Assembly (NCBI GenBank): GCA_966250015.1
Contig: CBINFS010000001.1
Location: forward strand, 186,001-250,000
From: CBINFS01 sp966250015
GTDB taxonomy: Bacteria > Bacteroidota > Rhodothermia > Rhodothermales > DASSAV01
Direction of reading: 5' to 3'
DNA: 64,000 nt
Part shown: positions 43,412-52,686 of the stretch, piece by piece
How positions within the stretch are numbered: position 1 is the first letter of the stretch
Layout of the letters: each line of letters starts with the position of its first letter
Made by a program: the position numbers and the translations under genes
The notes under the pieces: model-generated
What the model saw: only the letters and a program-made list of their open reading frames with translations
Told to the model about the DNA's origin: nothing
Databases searched by the model: none

Positions 43412-44095
43412 ATGGATAAGGATAAAAAGAAAACGGCGGTCGTACTTTTCTCCGGCGGCCAGGATTCGACCACGAGCCTGTTCTGGGCCAAGCGGGAATT
43501 CGACCACATCGAGGCGGTTGGATTCGATTACGGGCAAAAGCACGTGGTTGAGCTCGAGCAGGCCCGTCTGATTGCACGAAATGCCGGGGTGGAATTCAAG
43601 GTTTTTGACATCACAGGCACCCTGCAAGGCTCAGCGCTGACCGAACACAGTGCCGACGTCAACGCGCCGCACAGCGAGAATCCCGACCTCCCCGCCTCCT
43701 TCGTTCCCGCGCGAAACGCGCTCTTTCTTACCATCGCTGCGGGCTACGCTTACACGAGGGGGATTCGCGATCTCGTGGCCGGGGTCTGCCAGACGGATTA
43801 CTCCGGCTACCCCGATTGCCGCAGGGAGTTTATCGATTCGATGGAGCGGTCGCTCTCGCTGGCGCTGGACACGCAGATCGTCATCCATACGCCTTTGATG
43901 TACCTGACCAAGGCGGAAACCTGGAAACTGGCGAACGACCTGGGTGTGCTGGAAATCATCCGGCGCGACACGCACACCGACTACAACGGCGACCGCTCCA
44001 CCTTCAATGAGTGGGGCTACGGCAAGCTCGACAATCCTGCATCCATTCTTCGAGCACGAGGATACGAGGAGGCAAAAGCAAAGGGCTGGGTCTGA
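43412..44095 (+). CDS. queC: 7-cyano-7-deazaguanine synthase homologue lacking the zinc cysteines
   Basis: A 227-residue QueC-family ATP-dependent ligase. The P-loop is VVLFSGGQDSTTSLFWA (residues ~11-27), with further signatures FDYGQKHVVELEQARLI, FVPARNALFLTIAAGYA and GVCQTDYSGYPDCRREFID. The C-terminal zinc site of known QueC proteins (one Cys in TCYNG and three in CGxCxAC) is replaced: residue 190 is Asp in HTDYNG, and residues 205, 208 and 211 are Lys, Asn and Ser in GKLDNPASI. The frame is continuous and flanking residues are conserved, so it is not a frameshift. Whether it makes preQ0 in the usual way is uncertain. Confidence 0.9.
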   Translation: MDKDKKKTAVVLFSGGQDSTTSLFWAKREFDHIEAVGFDYGQKHVVELEQARLIARNAGVEFKVFDITGTLQGSALTEHSADVNAPHSENPDLPASFVPARNALFLTIAAGYAYTRGIRDLVAGVCQTDYSGYPDCRREFIDSMERSLSLALDTQIVIHTPLMYLTKAETWKLANDLGVLEIIRRDTHTDYNGDRSTFNEWGYGKLDNPASILRARGYEEAKAKGWV

Positions 44096-44096
44096 T

Positions 44097-44132
44097 ATAA
44101 AAAGGGGCGCCATCCGGTTGGGTGGCGCCCCT
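44097..44132 (-). terminator. Rho-independent terminator of the lytic transglycosylase gene
   Basis: AGGGGCGCCATC (44103-44114) pairs with GGTGGCGCCCCT (44121-44132) with one G-U pair, loop of 6 nt. On the minus strand it is followed by TTTTT, 24 nt after the stop of the gene ending at 44157. On the plus strand no T-run follows. Confidence 0.85.
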
Positions 44133-44156
44133 GGCGTCTATTCGTTTGACCGGAGA

Positions 44157-46403
44157 TCAGGTTCTGACCTTGAGCGTCTGGCCGGGGACGATAGTGTTGG
44201 ATTTCAGGTTGTTCCAGCTCTTGAGGTCAGATACTGTTACACCGTACCTGGCTGCGATCTTGCCGAGGGAATCGCCTCTTTTGACCTTGTAGGTCACCGT
44301 GGTGGAAGCAGCGGCTTTGGAGCCGGTGTAGATCTTCAGGCGTTGCCCGCTACGGATGGTCGTTCCCCTGAGGTTATTCCACTGCTGGATCTGCTTGACC
44401 GTCACGCCATACTTGCTCGCAATGCCGGTCAGGGTGTCGCCGCGGCGCACGCGGTAGACCGTGCTTTCACTTTCGGTCGCCGTCGAGGGCGTCGCATTGT
44501 CGGGGGGATAGAGTTTTAGGTTTTGGCCGGTTTTGATGACGGATCCCTTGAGTCCGTTCCAGTTCTGAATGTCGCGTATCGTGACCCCGTACCGGGAGGC
44601 AATCTTAGCGAGGGTATCACCCCGGCGCACTTTGTAGACCACCCGCGTGTCACCGGTGTTGGACGAGACAGCCGGAGTGGGGGTGTTAACCGTGGTGCGG
44701 GGTTCAACGCTTTCGGAACGCTCACTCGCCTGAACTACCGGGACGCTGGGGCCGCTCAGCCGGGTGTTTTCGGCGATCAGGTCCGGACCAGCCGCGGTGA
44801 TCGGGCGGATCGTACGGGGCCCGTACTGTACTGTGATGGCCTGGGCGTTCTCGGCGACGGCCAGGTCCATCGCCGCGTCGTACTGCGGAACGGGGATGAC
44901 CAGGCGCTGCCCAACCCTCAGCAACGACCCCTTGATCCCGTTGGCGCTCCTCAACTCAGCTACGGAGACTCCATTCTGGCTGGCAATCTTGTTCAAGGTA
45001 TCGCCGCGACGAACGACGTATTCGGTGATGGTCGTACGTTTTTCCTTTTCCGGAAGCTGACGGTAGTTCTCCGCAAACTCATCGTACGACCCAAACGGGA
45101 TGCGGACGTAGTAGACGCCTTTGGTCGGCGGCAGGCTCGACCGGCGCAGCTCGGGATTGAGCGCCTTGATCGTATTGACGTCCGTATTGGCAAGCCTGGC
45201 CACCGTTTCGAGGGACAACATGCCCCTCACCGGTACGTAGTGGTATTCGTACCGTGGCCCCGGCTCGACCTTCCTGAGGTTATACGCTTCCGGGTTCGAT
45301 GCAACGAGGGCTGCCGCGATGAACATGGGGACGTAGTTGCGCGTCTCCCGGGGGAGGTATTCGTAGATCTCCCAGAAAGTCCCTTTTTCGCGACCGGAGC
45401 GCCGAAGCGCTTTAGTCACGTTTCCGGCCCCGCAATTGTAGGCGGCGAGGGCCAGCTGCCAATCGCCGAACGTATTGTAGAGGTCACGCAGGTGCCGGGC
45501 GGCAGCGCGCGTCGCCTTCTCCGGATCGCGACGCTCGTCGACCCAGGAGTTGATCTGAAGGTCGTACATCCTGCCGGTGCCTGCGATGAACTGCCACATC
45601 CCGACGGCTTGCGCCCAACTGACGGCATGGGGGTTCAGGCCGCTCTCGATCATGGCGAGATACTTGATCTCGTCGGGCAAGCCCTCTTCCGCCAGCACCT
45701 GTTCGATCATGGGGAAGTACGTCTCCGCTCGGCTCAGCCACCGATACATGTGCTTTTCCGGCTGCCTGAGCAGGTACGCGATGCTTTGCTCCACGAGACG
45801 GTTCATCGTCATCTCGACGACCGTTCCCATCGGGCGTGGTGTTGGAAGGGTAACGTCCTCAAGGAGCGGATTCTCGAGCTCGTTCAGCGCAGCAAAAATA
45901 TCTGCACGGAGCTGAAAGATCTCACCATACTGAAGTGAGCCGATTTCGGGAGAAGAGCCGTAAAAACGCTCGTACTCCGTGACGACAGAGCGGTAGAGTT
46001 CCTGGAAGCTCGGGCGCTCCATGATGTCCGGCTGTGAGAGCAGGGTGCTCAGCTCGGTCATCGCAAGGCCGATCAGCTCCTCCGCTTTTTCTCCGTCGTT
46101 CTGGGCTTCAGCCTGAAGAATGTCAGCCTGATACCGGTATATCCGGGCAATGCGCAGGAGAATTTCGTTCTCACTGAGCGAATCGGAGGGGGTTACGAAA
46201 CCGGAGTAGAGCTGCGGGAGCTGGAGCCCGGGGCGCTTTGTGCTTAAGGTGGGCAGGGTCTGGGGGGGCAGGCTGGCTGCGCGATCTATCTGCTGGTTCG
46301 ACCGGTTGCTGCGAGCCGTTGTGCGTGGGCTCTGGACCTGCTGTGCGAGGGAAGTTGCACTGGTCAGTACGAGGGCGAGGGTCAGGATTAACGTTCGGCG
46401 CAC
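44157..46403 (-). CDS. mltD: Membrane-bound lytic murein transglycosylase with four LysM domains
   Basis: A 748-residue exported protein starting at GTG (46403), with GGAG upstream. Signal peptide: MRRTLILTLALVLTSATSLA. The transglycosylase (SLT) domain lies near residues 220-340: MIESGLNPHAVSWAQAVGMW contains the catalytic Glu, and AAYNCGAGNVTKAL follows. Four LysM peptidoglycan-binding repeats end the protein, one near residues ~455-500 and the last three at ~589-633, ~649-694 and ~704-748. Each has a RGD-S/T-L-xx-IA core, and the long spacer between the first two is Ala/Thr/Pro-rich. It cleaves the glycan backbone of murein. MltD of E. coli has two LysM domains, so this is longer. Confidence 0.94.
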   Translation of the reverse strand: MRRTLILTLALVLTSATSLAQQVQSPRTTARSNRSNQQIDRAASLPPQTLPTLSTKRPGLQLPQLYSGFVTPSDSLSENEILLRIARIYRYQADILQAEAQNDGEKAEELIGLAMTELSTLLSQPDIMERPSFQELYRSVVTEYERFYGSSPEIGSLQYGEIFQLRADIFAALNELENPLLEDVTLPTPRPMGTVVEMTMNRLVEQSIAYLLRQPEKHMYRWLSRAETYFPMIEQVLAEEGLPDEIKYLAMIESGLNPHAVSWAQAVGMWQFIAGTGRMYDLQINSWVDERRDPEKATRAAARHLRDLYNTFGDWQLALAAYNCGAGNVTKALRRSGREKGTFWEIYEYLPRETRNYVPMFIAAALVASNPEAYNLRKVEPGPRYEYHYVPVRGMLSLETVARLANTDVNTIKALNPELRRSSLPPTKGVYYVRIPFGSYDEFAENYRQLPEKEKRTTITEYVVRRGDTLNKIASQNGVSVAELRSANGIKGSLLRVGQRLVIPVPQYDAAMDLAVAENAQAITVQYGPRTIRPITAAGPDLIAENTRLSGPSVPVVQASERSESVEPRTTVNTPTPAVSSNTGDTRVVYKVRRGDTLAKIASRYGVTIRDIQNWNGLKGSVIKTGQNLKLYPPDNATPSTATESESTVYRVRRGDTLTGIASKYGVTVKQIQQWNNLRGTTIRSGQRLKIYTGSKAAASTTVTYKVKRGDSLGKIAARYGVTVSDLKSWNNLKSNTIVPGQTLKVRT

Positions 46404-46564
46404 AAGATTCTCCGTTCCTAGTAGTGTGTGAGGATGTAAGTTAAAGGATAACTTTAACCACGCTCGCTACGGGCGTACACGATAAGACGCTATGCCCATT
46501 TTTGCAAGCCTTTACCTTATTTCTGTTGCATAGCCTAAAGTGGCCGTCTTTTTCCCGAGAGGAT

Positions 46565-48118
46565 TTACAGCGGTATGTTTCCGTGCTTCTTTCTTGGATT
46601 GTTGACCACTTTATTTTCGAGCATTATCAGTCCGTTTATTAATCTGCGGCGCGTTTCTCGCGGCAGGATGACGTCGTCGACGTACCCCCATTCGGCGGCC
46701 ACGTAGGGGTTTGCGAACTTTTTGCGGTATTCCTCGACGAAGCGGGCCTCGGCCTCTTCGGGCTTTTCAGCTTCGGCGATCTCTTTCCGGTAAATGATCT
46801 CGACGGCTCCGCGTGGCCCCATGACGGCAATTTCAGCCGTAGGCCAGGCGTAATTCAGGTCGCCCCGTATGTGTTTGGAGCTCATCACGTCGTAGGCTCC
46901 GCCGTATGCCTTACGCGTGATGACCGTGAGTTTGGGCACGGTTGCTTCGGCAAAGGCGAAGAGCAGCTTTGCCCCGTGCCGGATGATCCCGTGCCACTCC
47001 TGTGTGGTGCCGGGCAGGAAGCCGGGCACGTCCTCGAAAACCACCAGCGGAATCCCGAAAGCATCGCAAAAGCGAACGAAACGAGCCCCCTTGACGGAGG
47101 AGTCGATGTCCAGTACCCCTGCCAGGACGGCCGGCTGGTTCGCCACGATGCCAACCGATCGCCCGCCGAGGTGTGCGAAACCTACGATCAGATTTTCCGC
47201 AAACCGGGGGTGGATCTCGAAGAACCGGCCGTCGTCCACGACACGCCGGATCACGTCGTGCATGTCGTAGGGCTTGTTGGGATTGTCGGGTACGATCGTG
47301 TCCAGCGCCTCGTCGGCTCGGTCCACTGGATCCGAGGTCGGGAAAAAGGGCGGTGGATCCTCACAGTTCTGCGGAATGAAGTCGAACAGCTCACGGATTC
47401 CAGCCAGGCACGCCGCGTCATTGGGGTACGTGAGGTGTGCGACGCCGCTTTTCGACGCGTGTGTCGCCGCTCCTCCAAGCTCCTCGTGCGTGACCGTTTC
47501 GTGGGTAACCGTTTTGACGACGTTGGGGCCCGTGACGAACATGTAGGACGTCCCTTCGACCATAAAAACAAAATCCGTAATGGCGGGGCTGTACACGGCG
47601 CCCCCGGCGCACGGGCCCATGACCGCCGAAATCTGCGGAATGACGCCGGACGCGAGGGTGTTCAAAAGGAATATCTCTGCGTAGCCCCCCAGCGAGACGA
47701 CTCCTTCCTGGATGCGGGCGCCTCCCGAATCGTTGAGCCCGATGACCGGTGCGCCGTTCTCCATCGCAAGCTTCATCAGTCTCGTGATCTTCGCCGCGTG
47801 GGCCTGGCCGAGCGACCCGCCGAAGACGGTAAAATCCTGGCTGAACACGTAGACCGGGCGTCCCTTGATCGTACCGAACCCTGTCACGACCCCGTCGCCG
47901 TAAGGCCTGTTCTGGTCCAGGCCAAAGTCGTGTGATTGATGCCTGACGTACAAACCCAGCTCTTCAAAGGAGCCTTCGTCGAGTAGCAGATCGATGCGTT
48001 CGCGGGCAGTCAGTTTCCCTTTTTCATGTTGCCGGGCTATTCGATCCTCGCCCCCTCCCTTCATCGCTTCAGCACGAAGACGCAGGAGGTCTCCTGTTGG
48101 TCCTGTCGGGTCGCTCAT
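46565..48118 (-). CDS. Acyl-CoA carboxylase beta subunit (carboxyltransferase)
   Basis: A 517-residue biotin-dependent carboxyltransferase, probably propionyl-CoA or a related acyl-CoA carboxylase. The ATG at 48118 (MSDPTGPTGDLLRL) gives the family's normal length; the frame upstream is not conserved-looking. Conserved sites: GGSLGQAHAAKITRLM, LNDSGGARIQEGVVSL, GPCAGGAVYSPAITDF, and the second half DVPGFLPGTTQEWHGII with RKAYGGAYDVM. The two crotonase-type domains form the acyl-CoA and biotin sites. No biotin carboxylase or BCCP gene is next to it, so partners must be elsewhere. Confidence 0.93.
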   Translation of the reverse strand: MSDPTGPTGDLLRLRAEAMKGGGEDRIARQHEKGKLTARERIDLLLDEGSFEELGLYVRHQSHDFGLDQNRPYGDGVVTGFGTIKGRPVYVFSQDFTVFGGSLGQAHAAKITRLMKLAMENGAPVIGLNDSGGARIQEGVVSLGGYAEIFLLNTLASGVIPQISAVMGPCAGGAVYSPAITDFVFMVEGTSYMFVTGPNVVKTVTHETVTHEELGGAATHASKSGVAHLTYPNDAACLAGIRELFDFIPQNCEDPPPFFPTSDPVDRADEALDTIVPDNPNKPYDMHDVIRRVVDDGRFFEIHPRFAENLIVGFAHLGGRSVGIVANQPAVLAGVLDIDSSVKGARFVRFCDAFGIPLVVFEDVPGFLPGTTQEWHGIIRHGAKLLFAFAEATVPKLTVITRKAYGGAYDVMSSKHIRGDLNYAWPTAEIAVMGPRGAVEIIYRKEIAEAEKPEEAEARFVEEYRKKFANPYVAAEWGYVDDVILPRETRRRLINGLIMLENKVVNNPRKKHGNIPL

Positions 48119-48411
48119 CAGATCGGCAGTTCGTGTGAGGGAAGTAGCATGCCGGCCCGCGCCCGATGACGGGGCACAGGCCATCGGCACACAAAAAATA
48201 TTCCACCCGGACCGTTGCTACCCATCGATAGCTGTCCGGATTGGCTTGAGGTTACTCAGGAAGATGATTCAAAACAGAAAACCGTCGTTTAAGTGTAATA
48301 ATTCACACAGCCTCGATCATCGGTCTGCGGCTCATTACCCGGTCGACGAGTAACCCTTTCGTTTTCAAGGATTACGAAAGCTCGCCAGGAAATCGGAGTA
48401 GAAGGCCGGGT

Positions 48412-49722
48412 TTACACTCTACGAAAACGTTTTTCGACGGCATCCGTGAAGGCCACGGCCGTCTCGCCGTAAATGTTGACCTGATATTTCTTGAACACCT
48501 CTTCGGCAACAATTTTGGACGCTTCGGCCCAGGAATGGGCCTCGTGAAGGGACTTGAGCACCGTCTCGTAGGCTGCCTTGTTGCCTCCGAAGAGGTTTCG
48601 AATGAAGACGTCCCGGTTTTGAATGCCGGGTTCTCCCAGCACTTCGCGTTCGAGGGCGGCGAGACCCGGATCCCCTACCACAGCAGGTTCGGACTGTTTA
48701 CGGAATTGCATCCAGAGTGGGACTTTCTGAGGCTCTGGGCTGCCTTTCGGTGCAGGCGCGGGCTTCACGGGCGGCGTCTTCGCACGGTCAGCGGCAGCAA
48801 CGGTTTGCCCTGACGAGGTCTTCTGTCGGAATTGCTGCCAGAGAGGGACGGCAGCTTGCGTTTCAGGGGCAGGGGACGCCGGTGGTACCGGGGCCGCCGG
48901 CCGCACGGGCTCCTGGACAGGAGGCAACGGCCTGGCCACCGGTTTTTCGACTTCAGGCTCCAGAGGCTTCTCGAGCAGACGCTTCAGCCCGGATTCGTCA
49001 AGGACGTGCAGGTTCTCTCGCTGCTGAAGCTCCCTGAGGCGCGAGACGATCGTGCCGGCTCCCTTGTTTTCAAAAAAGATGCAAAGCAGATCGATCGGGA
49101 CGCCTGTTTCGGGGAAAACCTGCACCGTGCGCATGAACTCGAATGCAGGGTTCAAGAGCCGAATCCAATCCTCGGGCGTGTAGTCGCTGGTCATCCGGCG
49201 ATCGCTTCGCGTCAGGACCGAGGCAAAACGGCTTCGATCGATTTCGTGGAGGTTCTTTTGTTCGGCGTATGCCTTCAGGACTTCCCGGAGGTACGAGTAG
49301 ACGCCGAAGTAAGCCATCCGCCGGTAGATCACCCGAATGGGCAACGGTCCGCTTTCGTCCTGAAAGACAAAATCGACCAGGGTATGCGTGGGCTGGAACA
49401 GATACGAAGTGACCTCAAAGATCGCCCGTTCGAGCTTGTCGGCCCACTCGTCCCGGGGAATCCGGGTGTGGGTCGAGAGCGCCTGCGTAAGGGCTTTGAA
49501 GGCGCTCTGAACTTCGGGATGATCGTAATCGAACCAGTCTGAACAGGCGGCCCGCAGCTCCTCAATTTCCAGGTCCACGCTGCGCTGCATCGTCTGTACG
49601 AGGAAGTGAGACACGAGCCAGGGCATCGGCTCTCTTTCGAAACTCGATTTTGGATATGGCCGATCCGGTGGATACAGCCCGATCAGACGTTTGAATATCA
49701 GGTTTGATACTTCGCGCAACAT
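48412..49722 (-). CDS. Hypothetical protein with two domains and duplicated linker motif
   Basis: A 436-residue soluble protein from the ATG at 49722 (a GTG at 49728 is less likely). The N-terminal ~250 residues are a mixed helix-rich domain. A proline-rich linker (~255-350) contains the same motif twice, VPLWQQFRQK (near 294) and VPLWMQFRKQ (near 336), each followed by a low-complexity stretch. The C-terminal ~90 residues form a compact helical domain (EVLGEPGIQNRDVFIRNLFG, then YETVLKSLHEAHSWAEASKI). No family recognised. Such a linker suggests a partner-binding short motif. It is the last gene of the minus-strand run before the EEP lipoprotein. Confidence 0.75.
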   Translation of the reverse strand: MLREVSNLIFKRLIGLYPPDRPYPKSSFEREPMPWLVSHFLVQTMQRSVDLEIEELRAACSDWFDYDHPEVQSAFKALTQALSTHTRIPRDEWADKLERAIFEVTSYLFQPTHTLVDFVFQDESGPLPIRVIYRRMAYFGVYSYLREVLKAYAEQKNLHEIDRSRFASVLTRSDRRMTSDYTPEDWIRLLNPAFEFMRTVQVFPETGVPIDLLCIFFENKGAGTIVSRLRELQQRENLHVLDESGLKRLLEKPLEPEVEKPVARPLPPVQEPVRPAAPVPPASPAPETQAAVPLWQQFRQKTSSGQTVAAADRAKTPPVKPAPAPKGSPEPQKVPLWMQFRKQSEPAVVGDPGLAALEREVLGEPGIQNRDVFIRNLFGGNKAAYETVLKSLHEAHSWAEASKIVAEEVFKKYQVNIYGETAVAFTDAVEKRFRRV

Positions 49723-50017
49723 TGTCACTTCAACCGGTTAGTTTCCACTTCCGCATCGTAAGGTAAAGTTTCGCATCCATCGGTGCAGCCGTTTTGAACC
49801 CGATCGACCGTGAAGAACGGGTTGAACCCGCCCCTTCCATTTTGTAAAGAACGCGTAATCCGGACGCACAGGCGACGTGACAGGCTTTCTCTTTTATAAC
49901 ATTCGGATGGAGGATAACGAAAGAATGTTTAGATTCAACGGAGAAACGTGAAGCGGGATGCGTGGGCTGGAATTATCTTGAAATAAGACAAGCATATCAT
50001 AAAAAAGAGGAAGGGGT

Positions 50018-51121
50018 ATGAAGTGTATCGCCCTTAGCGTCAGGAAATACCTGGCCGTTTTTTTTGTGGTTCTGGGAGCCGGTCTGCTTTTCAGTGCCTG
50101 TGATTCGTCCGATCCGATCGATGGTGGCGTCGAGGTGACCGTGATGACGCGGAATCTTTACCTCGGTGGCGATCTGTTTACCGTCGTCGGAGCCACGTCT
50201 CCCACTCAGGTGCCGCTCCTGGTCGGACAACTCTGGCAGGCCATCGAAGCCAGCAACTTTGCCGAACGCGCGGAAGCCCTCGCCGACGAGATCGTCGAGA
50301 ATCAACCGCACCTGGTTGGACTGCAAGAAGTCTCGCTTTACCGTACGCAAACTCCGAGCGACTATCTCACCGGGAACGTAGAAGTCAATGCATCAACCGT
50401 TGCGATCGACTTTCTCCAGCTTCTCATGGATGCCCTTGAAGAGCGGGGTGCGGATTACCGCGTCGTCGCCACGTCAAACAACGCCGACGTGGAGATGCCC
50501 GCCGTTTTCAGCCTCACCCAGACGATGGACATTCGGCTTTCGGACCGGGACGTCATCCTGGCACGGGGTGACGTGGAAGTCAGCGGCCCGGTGACGCGTA
50601 ATTTTTCGTTGAACCTTTCCATCCCGATTGGAGGCGAAGGAGGGCCGACGGTGTCGTTCACTCGAGGCTACGGCCTCGTGACGGCGGTGGTCGACGGTGT
50701 CCAGTTTACGTTTGCAAACGCGCACCTCGAGGTCGGTGGTGAAGCAGCGTTTTTTCAGGAGGCCCAGGCTCGCGAGCTGGTGAACAACCTGCAATCGCTA
50801 CCCGATCCTGTGATCCTCGTGGGTGATTTTAACAGTCCCGCCGACGGATCAGACACCGACTCGTACGGTGTGCTGACCGAGCGATACACCGACGCCTGGG
50901 CGGAGCTTCAGTCCGCCAACGGATTTACCTGCTGCCAGGCGGCGGATCTGCGGAACACGACGTCGCAACTCGATAACCGGATCGATCTGATCCTCTACCG
51001 TGGCAACGTTGAGGCACAGGAAATCGATCTCGTCGGTGAAAATCCGGCGGATCGCACCCCTTCAGGGCTCTGGCCTTCCGATCACGCCGGCGTGGTGGCA
51101 ACCCTCGTCATCACGCAGTAA
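50018..51121 (+). CDS. Exported endonuclease/exonuclease/phosphatase (EEP) lipoprotein
   Basis: A 367-residue lipoprotein: the signal peptide ends in LGAGLLFSAC with the lipobox LFSAC, and GGAAGGGG precedes the ATG. The mature part is an EEP-fold hydrolase with the active-site Glu in LVGLQEVSLYR, the metal Asp in VILVGDFNSPADG and the C-terminal PSDHAGVVATL histidine motif. Substrates of exported members include phosphoesters, nucleic acids and sphingomyelin; which one applies is not clear. It converges with msrAB. Confidence 0.85.
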   Translation: MKCIALSVRKYLAVFFVVLGAGLLFSACDSSDPIDGGVEVTVMTRNLYLGGDLFTVVGATSPTQVPLLVGQLWQAIEASNFAERAEALADEIVENQPHLVGLQEVSLYRTQTPSDYLTGNVEVNASTVAIDFLQLLMDALEERGADYRVVATSNNADVEMPAVFSLTQTMDIRLSDRDVILARGDVEVSGPVTRNFSLNLSIPIGGEGGPTVSFTRGYGLVTAVVDGVQFTFANAHLEVGGEAAFFQEAQARELVNNLQSLPDPVILVGDFNSPADGSDTDSYGVLTERYTDAWAELQSANGFTCCQAADLRNTTSQLDNRIDLILYRGNVEAQEIDLVGENPADRTPSGLWPSDHAGVVATLVITQ

Positions 51122-51144
51122 GGCGGGGCGAAACGTCTCGGCGC

Positions 51145-52299
51145 TTATGATCCCAGGTTCGACGCCGGGATGAATCGCATCGAGATCGAGTTGACGCAGT
51201 GCCGTGTGTTTTTGGCCGTGAAGCCTTCACCCTCGAACACGTGGCCGAGGTGCGCTCCACAGTTGGCGCACAGGATTTCCGTGCGGCGGCCGTCTGCGTC
51301 CAGGGTGCGTTTCACGGCGCCGGGTATTTCGTCGTCGAAGCTCGGCCAGCCGCAGTGTGCGTCGAACTTGTCTTCCGAACGGTACAGCGGGGCATTGCAC
51401 TGCCGGCAGATGTAGATGCCGGCCTCGAAGTGTTGGTCGTATTCCCCGGTGCCCGGGTATTCCGTGCCCTTATAGAGGATGACACGCGCTTCTTCGGGTG
51501 TCAGGGGGTTATAGTCGCCCTTCTGTTTTACCGGAGGCAGGCCGAAGGCGTCCTGTATGGATCGTTCTGGTTTCAAATCGTTGTCCTCGAATCTTTTGGT
51601 GTACACGTGACAGTACGGTAGCTTGCCCGTCTTCGCGTAGTAGTCCTGGTGGTACTCTTCGGCTGGCCAGAAGGTCGACGCCGGCTGGACCTGGGTGGCC
51701 ACGTCGTAGCCTTTTTTCTCCAGGATGCGGATGAGCTCCTCTGCGGTCTCGCGTTGGGTATCGTTCAGGTAGAAGATGGCCGAGCGGTACTGCTCGCCAA
51801 TGTCAGGCCCTTGCCGATTAACCTGCGTGGGGTCGTGTATCTCGAAGAACAGCCTCGCCAGATCCCGGTACGACGTTTTTCTGGGATCGTAAATCACTTC
51901 GATGGCTTCGGCGTGGCCGGTATTTTTGTAGCTGACGTCCTTGTACGTCGGGTTGTCGACGTGCCCACCCGTATATCCAACGCGCGTGGACAGCACACCC
52001 GGCGCCCGTTTGAAGTGGTACTCGACGCCCCAGAAACAACCCCCGGCGAAAATCGCCACGGTGGAGGTATCCGATGTACCGGCAGTTAGTTCGGGTGTGG
52101 GCGCCGTGGTCTGCGCCACGGCTACTCCCGGGCTCGATAGGGGGGCATACCGCGGGAAGTAGAACAGCAGGACGGCGCCTGCACCTGCGATGGCCAGCGG
52201 GAGCACGGCCATTCGACCGGATTTGTTTTGCCGCTCGTACAGGGCGAGTACGAGAGCGCCCGCAATGAGTATCAACAGCAAAATCAGAATCGGTTGCAT
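51145..52299 (-). CDS. msrAB: Fused peptide-methionine sulfoxide reductase MsrA/MsrB, membrane-anchored
   Basis: A 384-residue fusion from the ATG at 52299. An N-terminal hydrophobic segment (MQPILILLLILIAGALVLAL) is probably a membrane anchor, followed by a second hydrophobic stretch near residue 30-45 (AIAGAGAVLLFYF). The MsrA domain has the catalytic Cys in IFAGGCFWGVEYHF and GYTGG and GHAEAIEVIYDP. The MsrB domain has the zinc pairs CRQC and CANC and the catalytic Cys in NTRHCVNSISMRF. It repairs oxidised methionines in exported proteins, both R and S forms. Convergent with the EEP lipoprotein. Confidence 0.94.
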   Translation of the reverse strand: MQPILILLLILIAGALVLALYERQNKSGRMAVLPLAIAGAGAVLLFYFPRYAPLSSPGVAVAQTTAPTPELTAGTSDTSTVAIFAGGCFWGVEYHFKRAPGVLSTRVGYTGGHVDNPTYKDVSYKNTGHAEAIEVIYDPRKTSYRDLARLFFEIHDPTQVNRQGPDIGEQYRSAIFYLNDTQRETAEELIRILEKKGYDVATQVQPASTFWPAEEYHQDYYAKTGKLPYCHVYTKRFEDNDLKPERSIQDAFGLPPVKQKGDYNPLTPEEARVILYKGTEYPGTGEYDQHFEAGIYICRQCNAPLYRSEDKFDAHCGWPSFDDEIPGAVKRTLDADGRRTEILCANCGAHLGHVFEGEGFTAKNTRHCVNSISMRFIPASNLGS

Positions 52300-52686
52300 G
52301 GCCTTGCCCTCCAATCGTGATCGAACGCCCGGATGCGCCTGCCGGCTCACCAGACGAACTACGACGCTTCAACGGTGTTGTTTCGGTCGTAAGTGTCCTA
52401 AAATGGGTCACCTACGCTATCGATCAGTTCAAGAGTTCGCAGGGTATGCCGCTACGTTGTCACCCCGTCGTGTTAGCCTTCCGTTTGGCCTGACTGGTTG
52501 TGTCGGAGACGTTCCGTTATCAGCCCGCTGTTACACCGCAAGTATGATTGTGGGGCAGCGCCGGTATTCCACAAAAATTATCGGTGTGGGTGAGACGAGC
52601 GTGAACCGGTACGGCCAATCATCCGTTTGGATAGGGGATTCTGAATAAGTGGAGAGCACAGCTCCTTGGAATATTTAGAGCTTCAG
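52300..52686. other. Intergenic region between msrAB and uvrA
   Basis: About 390 nt between divergent genes, presumably with both promoters. A weak open frame (52190-52648 plus) crosses it but overlaps msrAB and has no family signature. No repeat or structured RNA recognised. Confidence 0.4.

Noticed and set aside
44523..45938. Plus-strand ORF (471 codons) opposite the LysM transglycosylase gene
   Set aside because: Antisense of a gene with four LysM repeats; its apparent repeats mirror those. Not an independent gene.
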